This document shows positions 43,468 to 52,075 of a stretch of 64,000 bases of DNA, one piece after another; within the stretch, counting starts at the first letter, position 1, and the number at the start of each line of letters is the position of its first letter. Source of the stretch: Pristimantibacillus sp052113225 (lineage in GTDB: Bacteria > Bacillota > Bacilli > Paenibacillales > Paenibacillaceae); assembly GCF_052113225.1 (NCBI RefSeq), contig NZ_JBFRCT010000007.1, positions 124,001 to 188,000 on the forward strand. The letters run 5' to 3'. The position numbers and the translations under genes were made by a program. The notes beneath the pieces were generated by a model. That model ran no database searches and was not told the origin of the DNA. It saw nothing but the letters and a program-made list of their open reading frames with translations.

Positions 43468-44397
43468 ATGACTCAATCAACAGTCGACACATCCCGTCAA
43501 TTTGATCTTTTCTCGAAGCGCCAAATCCAAGGCGGCCCACGTTTCTTGCAGCGTTTGGCTGATGGCCTTGAAGAGCGTCCCTATGAATTATTCACATTGA
43601 AGCCGCTTGGCCCGGTGATCGGTGCTGAGATTGAAGGAGTGGACCTTAGAGAGCAGATATCGGCGGAGGTGAAGGCTGAACTGCATCGTGCATTACTGGA
43701 GTGGAAGGTGCTCTTCTTCCGCGAGCAGGATATTACGAGCCAGCAGCAGTTGGATTTTGCAAGACAATGGGGTGAGCTTGAGAATCATCCGTTCCTGCCA
43801 AAAGGTGCAGCCGCTGAAATTACTCGTTTCGAGAAAGACGCAAACATGAAGGGCCAAGAGAACAATTGGCATACGGATGTGTCTTGGCGACTGGAGCCGT
43901 CCTTTGGCGCGGTGCTCCGTTTATCCGAAGTGCCTCCACAAGGCGGGGATACCCTTTGGGCGGACATGGGCGCTGCATATGATAACCTGCCGGAAGAGGT
44001 GAAAGAGCGTATTAATGGTCTGACAGCAATTCATGACTTTACGCCAACCTTCGGACGGAACATGCCGCCAGAGCTGCTCGCTCAGAAACAAGCGGAGTTC
44101 CCTGCTGCAGAACATCCGGTTGTCCGAACACATCCGGAGACTGGACGCAAGACGCTGTTTGTCAATCGGGTATTCACTACACGAATCGTTGGGCTTAACG
44201 AGGAAGAAGGGGAAGAGCTGCTCCAGTACTTGTTCAGACAAGCGGAGATTCCGGAATATCAAGTACGTTTCAATTGGAAAAAGAATTCGATAGCGTTATG
44301 GGATAACCGTTCGACGCAGCATTATGCCTCATCCGATTATTATCCAAACCGCCGTGTGGCGGAACGGATTTCCATTATTGGCGACCGTCCTTATTAA
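43468..44397 (+). CDS. TauD/TfdA family Fe(II)/2-oxoglutarate dioxygenase
   Basis: A 309-residue dioxygenase. The iron facial triad is visible: His135 and Asp137 in NNWHTDVSW and distal His285 in STQHYASSDYYP, with the 2-oxoglutarate-binding Arg about ten residues later. TauD and alkylsulfatase relatives release sulfite or sulfate from sulfonates or sulfate esters. Its place directly after ssuA supports sulfur scavenging; taurine itself is not proven. ATG at 43468 after AAAGGAG; the longer ORF overlaps ssuA. Confidence 0.9.
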   Translation: MTQSTVDTSRQFDLFSKRQIQGGPRFLQRLADGLEERPYELFTLKPLGPVIGAEIEGVDLREQISAEVKAELHRALLEWKVLFFREQDITSQQQLDFARQWGELENHPFLPKGAAAEITRFEKDANMKGQENNWHTDVSWRLEPSFGAVLRLSEVPPQGGDTLWADMGAAYDNLPEEVKERINGLTAIHDFTPTFGRNMPPELLAQKQAEFPAAEHPVVRTHPETGRKTLFVNRVFTTRIVGLNEEEGEELLQYLFRQAEIPEYQVRFNWKKNSIALWDNRSTQHYASSDYYPNRRVAERISIIGDRPY

Positions 44398-44451
44398 TTA
44401 TATACTTAAGGCAGGCTTGGCCTTAACAAAGCGTTGAAGGAGAGGAAGCAA

Positions 44452-44757
44452 TTGTCGACATCTTGGATCCAGCATTCCGTTATTTTCACATTGAAGCATG
44501 AAGAAGGTTCTGAGCAGGAGCGCAAGTTTCTGGAGGATGGCAAGGCGATTCTCAGCTCCATTCCTGTTGTTTCGAAGTTCCGGGTATTCCGGCAAGTAAG
44601 CCCCAAGAATGATTATAAGTTTGGATTCTCGATGGAGTTCTCAGATCAGGCGGCTTACGAGGCCTATAATGTGCATCCGTTGCATGTAAGCTTTGTAGCT
44701 GAGCGCTGGGAGAAGGAAGTCGAAGCGTTCCTCGAGATCGATTATTCGGAAGTTTAG
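44452..44757 (+). CDS. Dabb (stress-responsive alpha/beta-barrel) domain protein
   Basis: A 101-residue ferredoxin-like Dabb protein with IQHSVIFTLK at the N-terminus and YNVHPLHVSFVAERWEKEVEAFLEIDY at the C-terminus. Dabb proteins are small dimers, some of which act on polyketide or other small molecules; the role beside a TauD-like oxygenase is unknown but cotranscription suggests a linked step. The start is TTG at 44452, nine bases after GGAG. A strong terminator ends the operon. Confidence 0.84.
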   Translation: MSTSWIQHSVIFTLKHEEGSEQERKFLEDGKAILSSIPVVSKFRVFRQVSPKNDYKFGFSMEFSDQAAYEAYNVHPLHVSFVAERWEKEVEAFLEIDYSEV

Positions 44758-44765
44758 AACAATAG

Positions 44766-44814
44766 GAGGGTGTCTCACGAGGTCTGAACAGGCCGCTTGG
44801 GACACCCTCTTTTT
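44766..44814 (+). terminator. Terminator of the ssuA operon
   Basis: GAGGGTGTC / GACACCCTC with a long imperfect inner loop and a T run at 44810-44814. Confidence 0.88.
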
Positions 44815-44817
44815 GCA

Positions 44818-45045
44818 TTAGTAGGCGGGTTCAAAGGAAAAGGAAGCAATATTCATGACCAGCACGTATCTGGTTTGGTTCGTATCGGTAACAAGTGTCA
44901 AATAAGAGGGATCAAATGCCGTCAGAATGCCTTGCTCCATACCGGCGGTTGTCGATACGGTCATAAGACTTCCTTTATGGCGGGTCATGAGGGAGAAAAG
45001 GGTTGATCCTGGCGTAATGAGGTGGGAAGCAGATGGCGTTGTCAT
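44818..45045 (-). CDS. DUF2642-like small protein (YuzF/spore coat-like)
   Basis: A 75-residue protein. Its second half (GILTAFDPSYLTLVTDTNQTRYVLVMNIASFSF) resembles DUF2642 proteins such as B. subtilis YuzF, which are linked to spores in Bacillus. The ATG at 45045, nine bases after GAAAGGA, is used; a longer in-frame ORF runs into a repeat. It is monocistronic and convergent with the Dabb gene. Confidence 0.68.
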   Translation of the reverse strand: MTTPSASHLITPGSTLFSLMTRHKGSLMTVSTTAGMEQGILTAFDPSYLTLVTDTNQTRYVLVMNIASFSFEPAY

Positions 45046-45099
45046 GAGAATCATTCCTTTCTTGAAATAACTGAGGGGAAATATAAGAAAGTATAAATT

Positions 45100-45308
45100 T
45101 TCATTTTTACTATGCTTATATTTCATCCGCGAAACGTAGGCTGCTCCTCCTGAGGACGGCACAGCCGTTTACGCTAGACTATATTATAAGTATCCGCTTA
45201 CAAGCGAAAACGGAACCAGATTTTTAAAAATATAAGCTTCAATTATACTCTACTTCTATTTCACTCGCGAAACGTATGCTGCCCCTCCTATGGATGGGAC
45301 AGCCGTTT
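45100..45308. repeat. Two 71-bp direct repeats with hairpin core, 138-bp period
   Basis: Units at 45100-45170 and 45238-45308 are roughly 80 percent identical. Each carries CGCGAAACGTAKGCTGC, a CCTCCT centre and GGSACAGCCGTTT, in which AAACG-GGCTG can pair with CAGCC-CGTTT. They occupy the gap between the small minus-strand gene and eda. No gene is seen in 45046-45413. Confidence 0.72.
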
Positions 45309-45413
45309 TTCACTTGTAGGCTTGTCCGAATTATGGATATGTGCCTATAATGGAGCGGGAATGTTCAATCTTTTTGCGTTTATTTCACCTATGACTATGG
45401 GAGGTCATTATTC

Positions 45414-46082
45414 ATGAAGAAGCTGAAAGTACTTGGGCAATTAGCAGAGGCAGGTGTCGTTGCCGTACTGCGTGCGGATTCACCGGAGGAAGTAGCAGAG
45501 ATGGCACGCCGTGCTATTAAAGGCGGAATTAAGGCGATTGAAATTACAATGACAGTGCCGTTCGCGCTTCGTGCGATTGAACAGCTGTCCAAAGAGTATT
45601 CCAGCACGGCTTCGCCGGACTCGGATAACTTTGCAATTATTGGTGTTGGTACGGTGCTAGATCCGGAGACAGCTCGTGCTGCTATTCTGGCTGGCGCGGA
45701 ATTTGTAGTGGCACCTGCTTTTAACCCGGATACGATTAAGCTTTGCAACCGTTATGCGATTCCCGTAATGCCGGGCACGATGACGATTCATGAAATTCAA
45801 AGCGCGCTTGAGCTTGGTGTTGATGTGGTCAAGCTGTTCCCTGGCAACTTGTATTCGCCTAGCATCATCCCGTCGATCAAAGGTCCTTTGCCGCAAGCAA
45901 ACATTATGCCAACGGGCGGCGTATCGCTTTCCAATCTGAAGGATTGGATCAAAGCAGGTGCAGTAGCGGTTGGTATCGGTTCTGACCTGACGAAGGATGC
46001 AGTAGCAACTGGCGACTTCTCACTAATCGAGCAAAAAGCAAGCGCATATATGGAAGCTTATCGCAGCGCGAAAGGCTTGTAA
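45414..46082 (+). CDS. eda: KDPG/KHG aldolase
   Basis: A 222-residue class I aldolase of the Eda family. Catalytic Lys lies in VVKLFPGNLYSP and the acid Glu in KAIEITMTVP; PTGGVSLSN binds phosphate. It cleaves 2-keto-3-deoxy-6-phosphogluconate to pyruvate and glyceraldehyde-3-phosphate. No dehydratase or KDG kinase is adjacent, so it probably serves uronate or Entner-Doudoroff-type routes encoded elsewhere. RBS GGGAGG. A terminator follows. Confidence 0.92.
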   Translation: MKKLKVLGQLAEAGVVAVLRADSPEEVAEMARRAIKGGIKAIEITMTVPFALRAIEQLSKEYSSTASPDSDNFAIIGVGTVLDPETARAAILAGAEFVVAPAFNPDTIKLCNRYAIPVMPGTMTIHEIQSALELGVDVVKLFPGNLYSPSIIPSIKGPLPQANIMPTGGVSLSNLKDWIKAGAVAVGIGSDLTKDAVATGDFSLIEQKASAYMEAYRSAKGL

Positions 46083-46094
46083 GACTCGAAACGT

Positions 46095-46133
46095 CCTGAG
46101 TGAGGAGGGTTTGTTCCCCGCTCAGGGCTTTTT
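46095..46133 (+). terminator. Terminator after eda
   Basis: CCTGAG...GG / CC...CTCAGG stem-loop followed by CTTTTTC. Confidence 0.8.
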
Positions 46134-46264
46134 CATGTATGCTGAATTTATGAATTATGCCGTCCCGGCATCGATATGAAGCGGTAATCGTATTGAAATG
46201 ACCAGGTGATTTTGTATAAAGTAGTACTATGTGCATGTAATAACGAAGGAGGCCGTTAAAGAAC

Positions 46265-47650
46265 ATGGAATACCGGATTGAGAAAGATACAATGGGTGAG
46301 ATTAAGGTTGCTGCAGACAAGCTGTGGGGAGCTCAAACCCAGCGCAGCCTGCAAAACTTCAAAATTAGCGGCGAACGGATGCCGATTCAAGTTGTATACG
46401 CTATGGCGATCATTAAGAAAGCTGCAGCAATTGCGAACCAAAAGCTTGGCATGATCGATGCGGAGAAATCGGGCGTGATCGGCGAAGCAGTTGACGAGAT
46501 TTTGGCTGGAAAATGGGATGAGCAGTTCCCGCTTGTTGTATGGCAGACAGGCAGCGGTACACAAACAAACATGAACGTGAACGAAGTGGTTGCTTTCCGT
46601 GCTAATCAGCTGCTTGCTGAACGCGGCAGCGCAGCGCGCATCCATCCTAACGATGATGTGAACCGTTCGCAAAGCTCGAATGATACATTCCCGGCAGCTC
46701 TGCATATCGCAGGTGTTGTTGAAGTAGAAGATAAACTGATTCCAGCCATTGATGTCCTTGCGGGTACGTTCGCAGAGAAAATGGAGAAATTTGATAACAT
46801 CGTGAAGATTGGCAGAACGCATCTGCAGGATGCAACGCCGATTACGCTTGGCCAAGAAATCAGCGGCTGGCACATGATGCTTGAGAAAACTCGCGCTATG
46901 CTGATTCAAAGCGTAGACACCATGCGCGAACTGGCGCTTGGCGGTACAGCAGTTGGTACAGGCCTGAACGCTCATCCTGATTTTGCTGTTCAAGTGGCAA
47001 CAGAAGTTACTGCTCTGACAGGCAAAACATTCATTACAGCTCCAAACAAATTCCACTCGCTGACAAGCCATGATCAAATCGTGTACGCACACGGTGCAGT
47101 TAAGGCGCTTGCGGCCGATCTGATGAAGATTGCCAACGACGTTCGCTGGCTGGCAAGCGGCCCGCGCTGCGGCATCGGCGAGATCTCGATTCCAGAGAAC
47201 GAGCCAGGCAGCTCGATTATGCCAGGTAAAGTAAACCCTACACAAAGCGAAGCGCTGACGATGGCAGCTTGCCAAGTGTTTGGCAACGATGCAACAATCG
47301 GCTTTGCAGCTAGCCAAGGCAATTTCGAGCTTAACGTATTCAAGCCGGTTATTATCTACAACTTCCTGCAATCCGTTGCTCTGATGGCGGACGGCATGAT
47401 CTCATTCAACGATAACTGTGCAGTTGGCATCGAGCCAAACGAAGCAGTAATCAAGCGTAACCTGGATCAATCGTTGATGCTGGTTACGGCTCTGAACCCA
47501 TACATCGGTTACGAGAATGCAGCAGCCATTGCGAAAAACGCGCACAAAAAAGGACTGACGCTGAAAGAATCCGCGATCGCAAGCGGCCTCCTTACTTCGG
47601 AACAGTTCGACGAATACGTGAAACCGGAAGCTATGGTCGGCAAACGTTAA
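46265..47650 (+). CDS. fumC: Class II fumarate hydratase
   Basis: A 461-residue fumarase of the oxygen-stable, iron-free class, normal length. The superfamily signature GSSIMPGKVNP lies near residues 314-324, and GSGTQTNMNVNEV, SSNDTFPAA and GRTHLQDATP complete the active site. It interconverts fumarate and malate in the citric acid cycle. RBS CGAAGGAGG with normal spacing. It stands alone and is closed by a terminator. Confidence 0.96.
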   Translation: MEYRIEKDTMGEIKVAADKLWGAQTQRSLQNFKISGERMPIQVVYAMAIIKKAAAIANQKLGMIDAEKSGVIGEAVDEILAGKWDEQFPLVVWQTGSGTQTNMNVNEVVAFRANQLLAERGSAARIHPNDDVNRSQSSNDTFPAALHIAGVVEVEDKLIPAIDVLAGTFAEKMEKFDNIVKIGRTHLQDATPITLGQEISGWHMMLEKTRAMLIQSVDTMRELALGGTAVGTGLNAHPDFAVQVATEVTALTGKTFITAPNKFHSLTSHDQIVYAHGAVKALAADLMKIANDVRWLASGPRCGIGEISIPENEPGSSIMPGKVNPTQSEALTMAACQVFGNDATIGFAASQGNFELNVFKPVIIYNFLQSVALMADGMISFNDNCAVGIEPNEAVIKRNLDQSLMLVTALNPYIGYENAAAIAKNAHKKGLTLKESAIASGLLTSEQFDEYVKPEAMVGKR

Positions 47651-47662
47651 TTTTAGATGAGG

Positions 47663-47694
47663 CAGGCTCCGAGAATTCGGAGCTTGTTTTTTTT
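47663..47694 (+). terminator. Terminator after fumC
   Basis: GGCTCCGA / TCGGAGC stem and an eight-base T run. Confidence 0.88.
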
Positions 47695-47761
47695 GTTTAA
47701 GGCGGGCTCTATAGGGGCTTAAACTTGGCCATCTATCTATCCAGACCACGTTAAGAGTAGC

Positions 47762-47964
47762 TTAACGATGTACGGCATCGTAAAGGTTGCGCGAAGGCGG
47801 CATTTTGAGGAGCTTAACGATGCGCCGCATCGTTAAGAGGTTGGATTAGTGGGCAAATCGCCCGAAGATGGCTGTTTTGTCTATTTTTAACGATGTGTGT
47901 GCCATCGTTAAGGTGGCCCGAAGGTGGCGGCTTGATTTACTTAACACTACACAGCATCGTTAAG
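47762..47964. repeat. Four AACGATG...CATCGTT palindromes (second locus)
   Basis: Palindromes at 47762-47783, 47813-47837 (CTTAACGATGCGCCGCATCG and so on), 47887-47911 and a degenerate one at 47941-47964. They alternate with a GCCCGAAGRTGGC-like block. The same combination makes up the 125-bp repeat at 6867-7141. No gene lies in 47651-48117. Confidence 0.82.
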
Positions 47965-48117
47965 CTTGAATGATGAGAACTAGCTTGGCATACAGTGTGA
48001 AGGAGTTCGGCTGCATGATTGCCTCGGGTGCCAGCGGACGGTGGAATATGGTATGATACGGATGGCAGATGCCCTTGCGGGATGCTGCACATTTTGGATG
48101 TAAAGTAGGGTTCCCTC

Positions 48118-50085
48118 ATGCATTTATTATCAGTTGAACATATAACGAAAAGCTATGGCGAGAAGATGCTCTTCGAAGACGTGACCTTTGGCGTCGAGGA
48201 TGGAGATAAGATCGGCATTATTGGTGTAAACGGTACAGGTAAATCAACCTTTCTGAAGGTAATCGCAGGGCTTGAGCCTGCGGATGCTGGCGGAATCTCC
48301 ATTGGCAACCGTGTGGTTGTCCGGATGCTTGCACAGGACCCGGTATTTGCACCCGGCGAAACAGCGTTGGAGCATGTGCTTGGCGGTAACTCGCCTCAAC
48401 TGCGCGCAGTTCGCGAGTATGCGGCTGCTCTTGAGGCGCTTGAGCTTAAGCCAAGTGATGAGTCACTGCAGGATCGGCTCATCAAAGCGAATCAGAAGAT
48501 GGATGAGTTTGATGCTTGGACGCTCGAAAGTGAAGCGAAGACGGCACTTGGCCGGCTGGGCATTCTGAATTTCGACGATAAAGTAGATACCTTCTCTGGT
48601 GGTCAGCGGAAACGTGTTGCGATGGCAGCGGCGCTGCTGCAGCCATCTGATATTCTTATTTTGGACGAGCCTACCAACCATATTGATAATGAGTCCGTTG
48701 CATGGCTCGAAGGTATGCTGCAGAAGCGCAAAGGCGCTTTGCTTATGATTACGCATGATCGCTACTTCCTGGATCGGGTCAGCAACCGCGTAATTGAGCT
48801 GGACAAAGGGCGTGCCTATTTCTATCAAGCCAATTACAGTCGGTTTCTTGAGCTGAAGGTGGAGCGCGAAGAGCGGGAAGCGGCTTCGGAAGATAAACGT
48901 CAGAACCTGCTTCGTAATGAGCTGGCTTGGATCAGACGTGGAGCGAAAGCCCGGTCAACCAAACAGAAAGCCCGGATTGACCGGTTTGAAGATCTGAAAG
49001 CGCAGGCTCCTAAGCAATCATCTGGCAAAATGGATGTATCGGTTGCCTCGACGAGGCTGGGTAAAAAAATCGTAGAGATGGAGTCAGTCACCAAACGGTT
49101 TGGTGATCGTACCCTCATCAAGGACTTCAGCTATATCGCAGTGCCCGAGGATCGTGTTGGAATTGTTGGCCGTAACGGCAGTGGTAAATCCACTTTACTT
49201 AACCTCATTACAGGCAAGCTGCAGCCCGATGAAGGGGCAATTGAGCTGGGTATGACCGTTAAGATAGGCTGGTTCTCGCAAGAACATGAAGAAATGGACG
49301 AGTCGCTTCGTGTGATCGAGTATATTCGCGAAGATGCGGAGCAGGTACGCACGGCAGATGGTACAACGATCTCAGCGGGCCAAATGCTGGAGCGGTTTCT
49401 TTTCCCGCCTGCGATGCAATGGTCGATTATCAGCAAACTATCCGGCGGTGAGAAGCGTCGTTTGCAGTTGCTACGTGTCTTGATGAATGCACCTAACGTC
49501 CTGCTGCTGGACGAACCAACCAATGATCTGGATATCGCAACGTTATCTGTTCTGGAAGATTATCTTGATGACTTCCCGGGCGTCGTATTCGTTGTATCCC
49601 ATGACCGTTACTTCCTGGACCGGACGGTAGATAAGATCTTCGCGTTCGAAGGAGAAGGCGTCATTACGCAGCATGTGGGCAACTATACCGAATACCAGGA
49701 GTACGTCGAAAAGTTTGGCGGCGCTGGAAGCTCATCCGGCCTTTCGGCAGGAAACGGCAAACCAGCAGCGACGGTGGTTAAACCAGCTGCAGGGACAAGT
49801 GTTGCTGCCGCAGACAGCGGCAGCAGGCCTTCCGGTGATCGTGTAACACGTATGTCCTATAAGGATCAGAAGGATTACGAGCAAATTGATGAATGGATCG
49901 CGAAAGCAGAAGAGCAGCTGGCTTCTGTTACAGATAAGATGAATAACGCAGGCAGTGATTCTGTTTTGCTGCAGCAATTAATTGAAGAGCAGCAACAGTT
50001 GGAGCAGAAGCTCGAGCAATTGATGGACCGGTGGACGGAGCTTAATGAGCTCGCCGAAATGATTGCCGCCCAGAAGAAGGGCTAG
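48118..50085 (+). CDS. ABC-F family ATPase (YfmR/Uup-like)
   Basis: A 655-residue protein with two ABC domains and no membrane segments. Walker A motifs are GVNGTGKST (36-44) and GRNGSGKST (351-359), signatures FSGGQRKRV and LSGGEKRRL, Walker B ILILDEPTNHID and VLLLDEPTNDLD. A charged interdomain linker and a C-terminal coiled coil (about 585-650) are typical of Uup/YfmR. ABC-F proteins act on the ribosome; YfmR relieves stalled translation in B. subtilis. A resistance role is less likely given this subfamily. ATG follows a weak AGTAGGG. Confidence 0.92.
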   Translation: MHLLSVEHITKSYGEKMLFEDVTFGVEDGDKIGIIGVNGTGKSTFLKVIAGLEPADAGGISIGNRVVVRMLAQDPVFAPGETALEHVLGGNSPQLRAVREYAAALEALELKPSDESLQDRLIKANQKMDEFDAWTLESEAKTALGRLGILNFDDKVDTFSGGQRKRVAMAAALLQPSDILILDEPTNHIDNESVAWLEGMLQKRKGALLMITHDRYFLDRVSNRVIELDKGRAYFYQANYSRFLELKVEREEREAASEDKRQNLLRNELAWIRRGAKARSTKQKARIDRFEDLKAQAPKQSSGKMDVSVASTRLGKKIVEMESVTKRFGDRTLIKDFSYIAVPEDRVGIVGRNGSGKSTLLNLITGKLQPDEGAIELGMTVKIGWFSQEHEEMDESLRVIEYIREDAEQVRTADGTTISAGQMLERFLFPPAMQWSIISKLSGGEKRRLQLLRVLMNAPNVLLLDEPTNDLDIATLSVLEDYLDDFPGVVFVVSHDRYFLDRTVDKIFAFEGEGVITQHVGNYTEYQEYVEKFGGAGSSSGLSAGNGKPAATVVKPAAGTSVAAADSGSRPSGDRVTRMSYKDQKDYEQIDEWIAKAEEQLASVTDKMNNAGSDSVLLQQLIEEQQQLEQKLEQLMDRWTELNELAEMIAAQKKG

Positions 50086-50105
50086 TCAGGATAGCAATAG
50101 GATTT

Positions 50106-50132
50106 TGCTTACGAAGTAAGGATTATCACGAA
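50106..50132. repeat. TGCTTACGAAGTAAG repeat (second locus)
   Basis: TGCTTACGAAGTAAG followed by GATTATCACGAA, just upstream of the FAH-family gene. Matches the third copy at 27449, including the downstream ATCACGAA block. Confidence 0.78.
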
Positions 50133-50167
50133 AAGCACGAGATAATTGTTTGGAGGAGGATTTCATG

Positions 50168-50797
50168 ATGGCAAATGATATTCGAAACATATATTGCATC
50201 GGGCGGAACTACCGTCTGCATGCGCTTGAGCTGGGTAATGAAGTACCGGAGGAGCCGCTCGTCTTTACGAAGCCTTCCCATGCAGTTATTCCAATGAACG
50301 GTAATGTGGTTGAAATTCCAGGTGGTCGTGGGGAAGTTCACTTTGAGCTGGAGCTGGTACTGCGGATTTCCCGTTCCCTTGAGCCTGGTATGGAGCCGGA
50401 TGATGTTATTGATGGGCTTGCGCTTGGACTTGATCTGACACTTCGTGATGTGCAAAGTAAGCTGAAGGCAAAAGGCCAGCCTTGGCTGGATGCCAAAGGC
50501 TTCAAAGCTTCCGCGCCGCTTGGTGAATGGATGGCGTATCCGGGTGAAGAAGCATTGAAGGCGCAAGATTTCGCCCTGCTTCGCAACGGCGAGCAAGCGC
50601 AAATTGGTAACTCGCGTGATATGCTGTTCAGCATCTCCGAGTTAGTCCGGCATATCGATTCGCGTTATGGCCTTGGCGCCGGCGATATTATTTTTACCGG
50701 CACGCCTGCTGGCGTAGCCGCCCTGCATGACGGCGACGTGCTTGAAGCGCTGTGGAGCGGCGAAAAAGCAGCCAGCTGCACAATCAAATTGATTTAG
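50168..50797 (+). CDS. Fumarylacetoacetate hydrolase (FAH) family enzyme
   Basis: A 209-residue single-domain FAH protein. The entry motif CIGRNYRLHALELGNE and KPSHAV are typical of the FAHD1/YisK branch; metal ligands are the Glu pair in VHFELELVLRI and Asp in LDLTLRDVQSK. Members act as acylpyruvases, oxaloacetate decarboxylases or hydratase-like enzymes; which one cannot be told. ATG at 50168 or 50165 both fit GGAGGAGG; 50168 gives better spacing. A bidirectional terminator follows. Confidence 0.88.
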   Translation: MANDIRNIYCIGRNYRLHALELGNEVPEEPLVFTKPSHAVIPMNGNVVEIPGGRGEVHFELELVLRISRSLEPGMEPDDVIDGLALGLDLTLRDVQSKLKAKGQPWLDAKGFKASAPLGEWMAYPGEEALKAQDFALLRNGEQAQIGNSRDMLFSISELVRHIDSRYGLGAGDIIFTGTPAGVAALHDGDVLEALWSGEKAASCTIKLI

Positions 50798-50806
50798 TTC
50801 ATATAG

Positions 50807-50845
50807 AAAGCGGTATGCCGAATCGGGCATGCCGCTTTTATTTTT
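50807..50845. terminator. Bidirectional terminator
   Basis: AAAGCGG-ATGCC / GGCAT-CCGCTTT with T-rich flank; serves the FAH gene and the convergent esterase. Confidence 0.85.
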
Positions 50846-50869
50846 GCAGTGTATGTTTGGTAATGCTGT

Positions 50870-51736
50870 CTAAGCCTTTAAATAACGATCAATAAAATTC
50901 AGAACTCGCTTAACATTATCTGCGGTCTCGAATTCTTTGCCGCCATGGCCGGCTCCCTCGAGCAGATCCAGCTTCACTTTATCTGCACCAATTGCAGCAG
51001 TAAGCTTCTCATAAAAGACAACGGACTGCTCCGTAGGGATAAGTGGATCATGTGTGCCATGTTGGATGAGGAACGGAGGGGTTTGCTCCGTAATATAGGT
51101 TTCGGGATTGGCCGCCTTTACTTTCTCGGGAGCCTCTGTAATGGTCTGTCCAATAAGTAGAGATTCTGGGGAGTCGGAAGCGATGTGCACCTGATGTGGT
51201 GCAACGGCGCTATGAATGAACAGCTGGTCCATCGTGAGGAAGTTGGTTGGGCCAAACCAGTCAACAACCGCCTGCACCTCAGAGGAGTAATCAGAGTTGC
51301 CCATGCTAAGGTCCTCTAGCTCAAAAGCGTGCGCAGAAGTGCCTGCAAGAGAAGACAGATGACCTCCGGCGGAACCGCCCCAAAGAGCGATTTTCGTGGC
51401 ATTGAGATGGTACGTATGAGCATTCGCTTTTACCCACCGGATGGCTGCTTTTACATCATAAATTTGGGCAGGGAAGATAGCTTCACCGCTTAAACGGTAA
51501 TTGATAGAGACAACCGCATACTGTCTTTTTAAGCCTTTCAGCATAGGTTTCAGCTGCATATCAGCTTTATCGCCGAATTTAAACGCTCCACCATGGATGG
51601 ACATAATGACCGGGAAGGGTCCGTCGCCAGTCTCTGGCAAATAAATATCAAGCTGTTGAGCAGGGGATTCGGAGTAATAAGGAAGGTTAAGCCATTTTCG
51701 TTCAATATCATTCGTATTGATCTTTTCCATTGGCAT
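50870..51736 (-). CDS. Alpha/beta hydrolase, BD-FAE/HSL-like esterase
   Basis: A 288-residue cytoplasmic esterase. The oxyanion-hole motif HGGAFKFGD is near residue 48, nucleophile Ser in LWGGSAGGHLS, Asp in HGTHDPLIP and His in GAGHGGKEF. It hydrolyses carboxylic esters, perhaps acyl or feruloyl groups on sugars. AAAGGAGG lies ten bases before the ATG. A perfect 16-base palindrome upstream suggests control by a GntR-type repressor encoded elsewhere. Confidence 0.88.
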   Translation of the reverse strand: MPMEKINTNDIERKWLNLPYYSESPAQQLDIYLPETGDGPFPVIMSIHGGAFKFGDKADMQLKPMLKGLKRQYAVVSINYRLSGEAIFPAQIYDVKAAIRWVKANAHTYHLNATKIALWGGSAGGHLSSLAGTSAHAFELEDLSMGNSDYSSEVQAVVDWFGPTNFLTMDQLFIHSAVAPHQVHIASDSPESLLIGQTITEAPEKVKAANPETYITEQTPPFLIQHGTHDPLIPTEQSVVFYEKLTAAIGADKVKLDLLEGAGHGGKEFETADNVKRVLNFIDRYLKA

Positions 51737-51757
51737 GCTGTTTATTCCTCCTTTGAT

Positions 51758-51773
51758 GTATACAATTGTATAC
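51758..51773. promoter_or_regulatory. Perfect 16-bp palindrome, probable operator
   Basis: GTATACAATTGTATAC, 22-37 bases upstream of the esterase start. TTGTATACAA-like dyads are typical of GntR/FadR-family operators. Assignment is inference. Confidence 0.6.
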
Positions 51774-51843
51774 GATCTCAGTGAAGCTTGGCAAATGTTT
51801 CAAGTTTCTCATTCGGCCGCTTCGCCACGTCCAACTCATTGCA

Positions 51844-52020
51844 TAATAAGACCCTTGCAGGGTCTTAACTCAGCCTCAGCCAGCGGCTTTGCCCATCCAA
51901 TCTCCATCTGGAGTTGAATAAGACCCTGTCGGGGTCTTATTGGATTAAAATCTGGCCATTCGGTACTCAATAAGACCCTCGCAGGGTCTTAACTCGGCGA
52001 CAGCCAGCGGTTTTGCCCAG
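51844..52020. repeat. AAGACCCT...AGGGTCTT palindrome array
   Basis: Three palindromes: AATAAGACCCTTGCAGGGTC (51844-), AATAAGACCCTGTCGGGGTC (51917-) and AATAAGACCCTCGCAGGGTC (51969-). The first and third are followed by AACTCRGC and CAGCCAGCGGYTTTGCCCA, making two direct units exactly 125 bases apart. No gene lies in 51737-52075. Confidence 0.8.
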
Positions 52021-52029
52021 CAGCAAAAC

Positions 52030-52061
52030 AAAACCCCGCCAAACTAAGCTTCGGCGGGGTT
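52030..52061 (-). terminator. Terminator after the dps gene
   Basis: AACCCCGCC / GGCGGGGTT stem; on the minus strand it is followed by TTGTTTTG. It lies 15 bases after the Dps stop. Confidence 0.85.
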
Positions 52062-52075
52062 ACATTCTAGCATAT

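Noticed and set aside
46256..47371. 371-residue minus-strand open frame
   Set aside because: Fully antisense to fumC, Cys/His-rich composition without motifs; a shadow of the fumarase coding sequence.
48118..50085. ABC-F antibiotic resistance gene
   Set aside because: Domain layout and C-terminal coiled coil fit the housekeeping YfmR/Uup type; nothing in the context suggests resistance.
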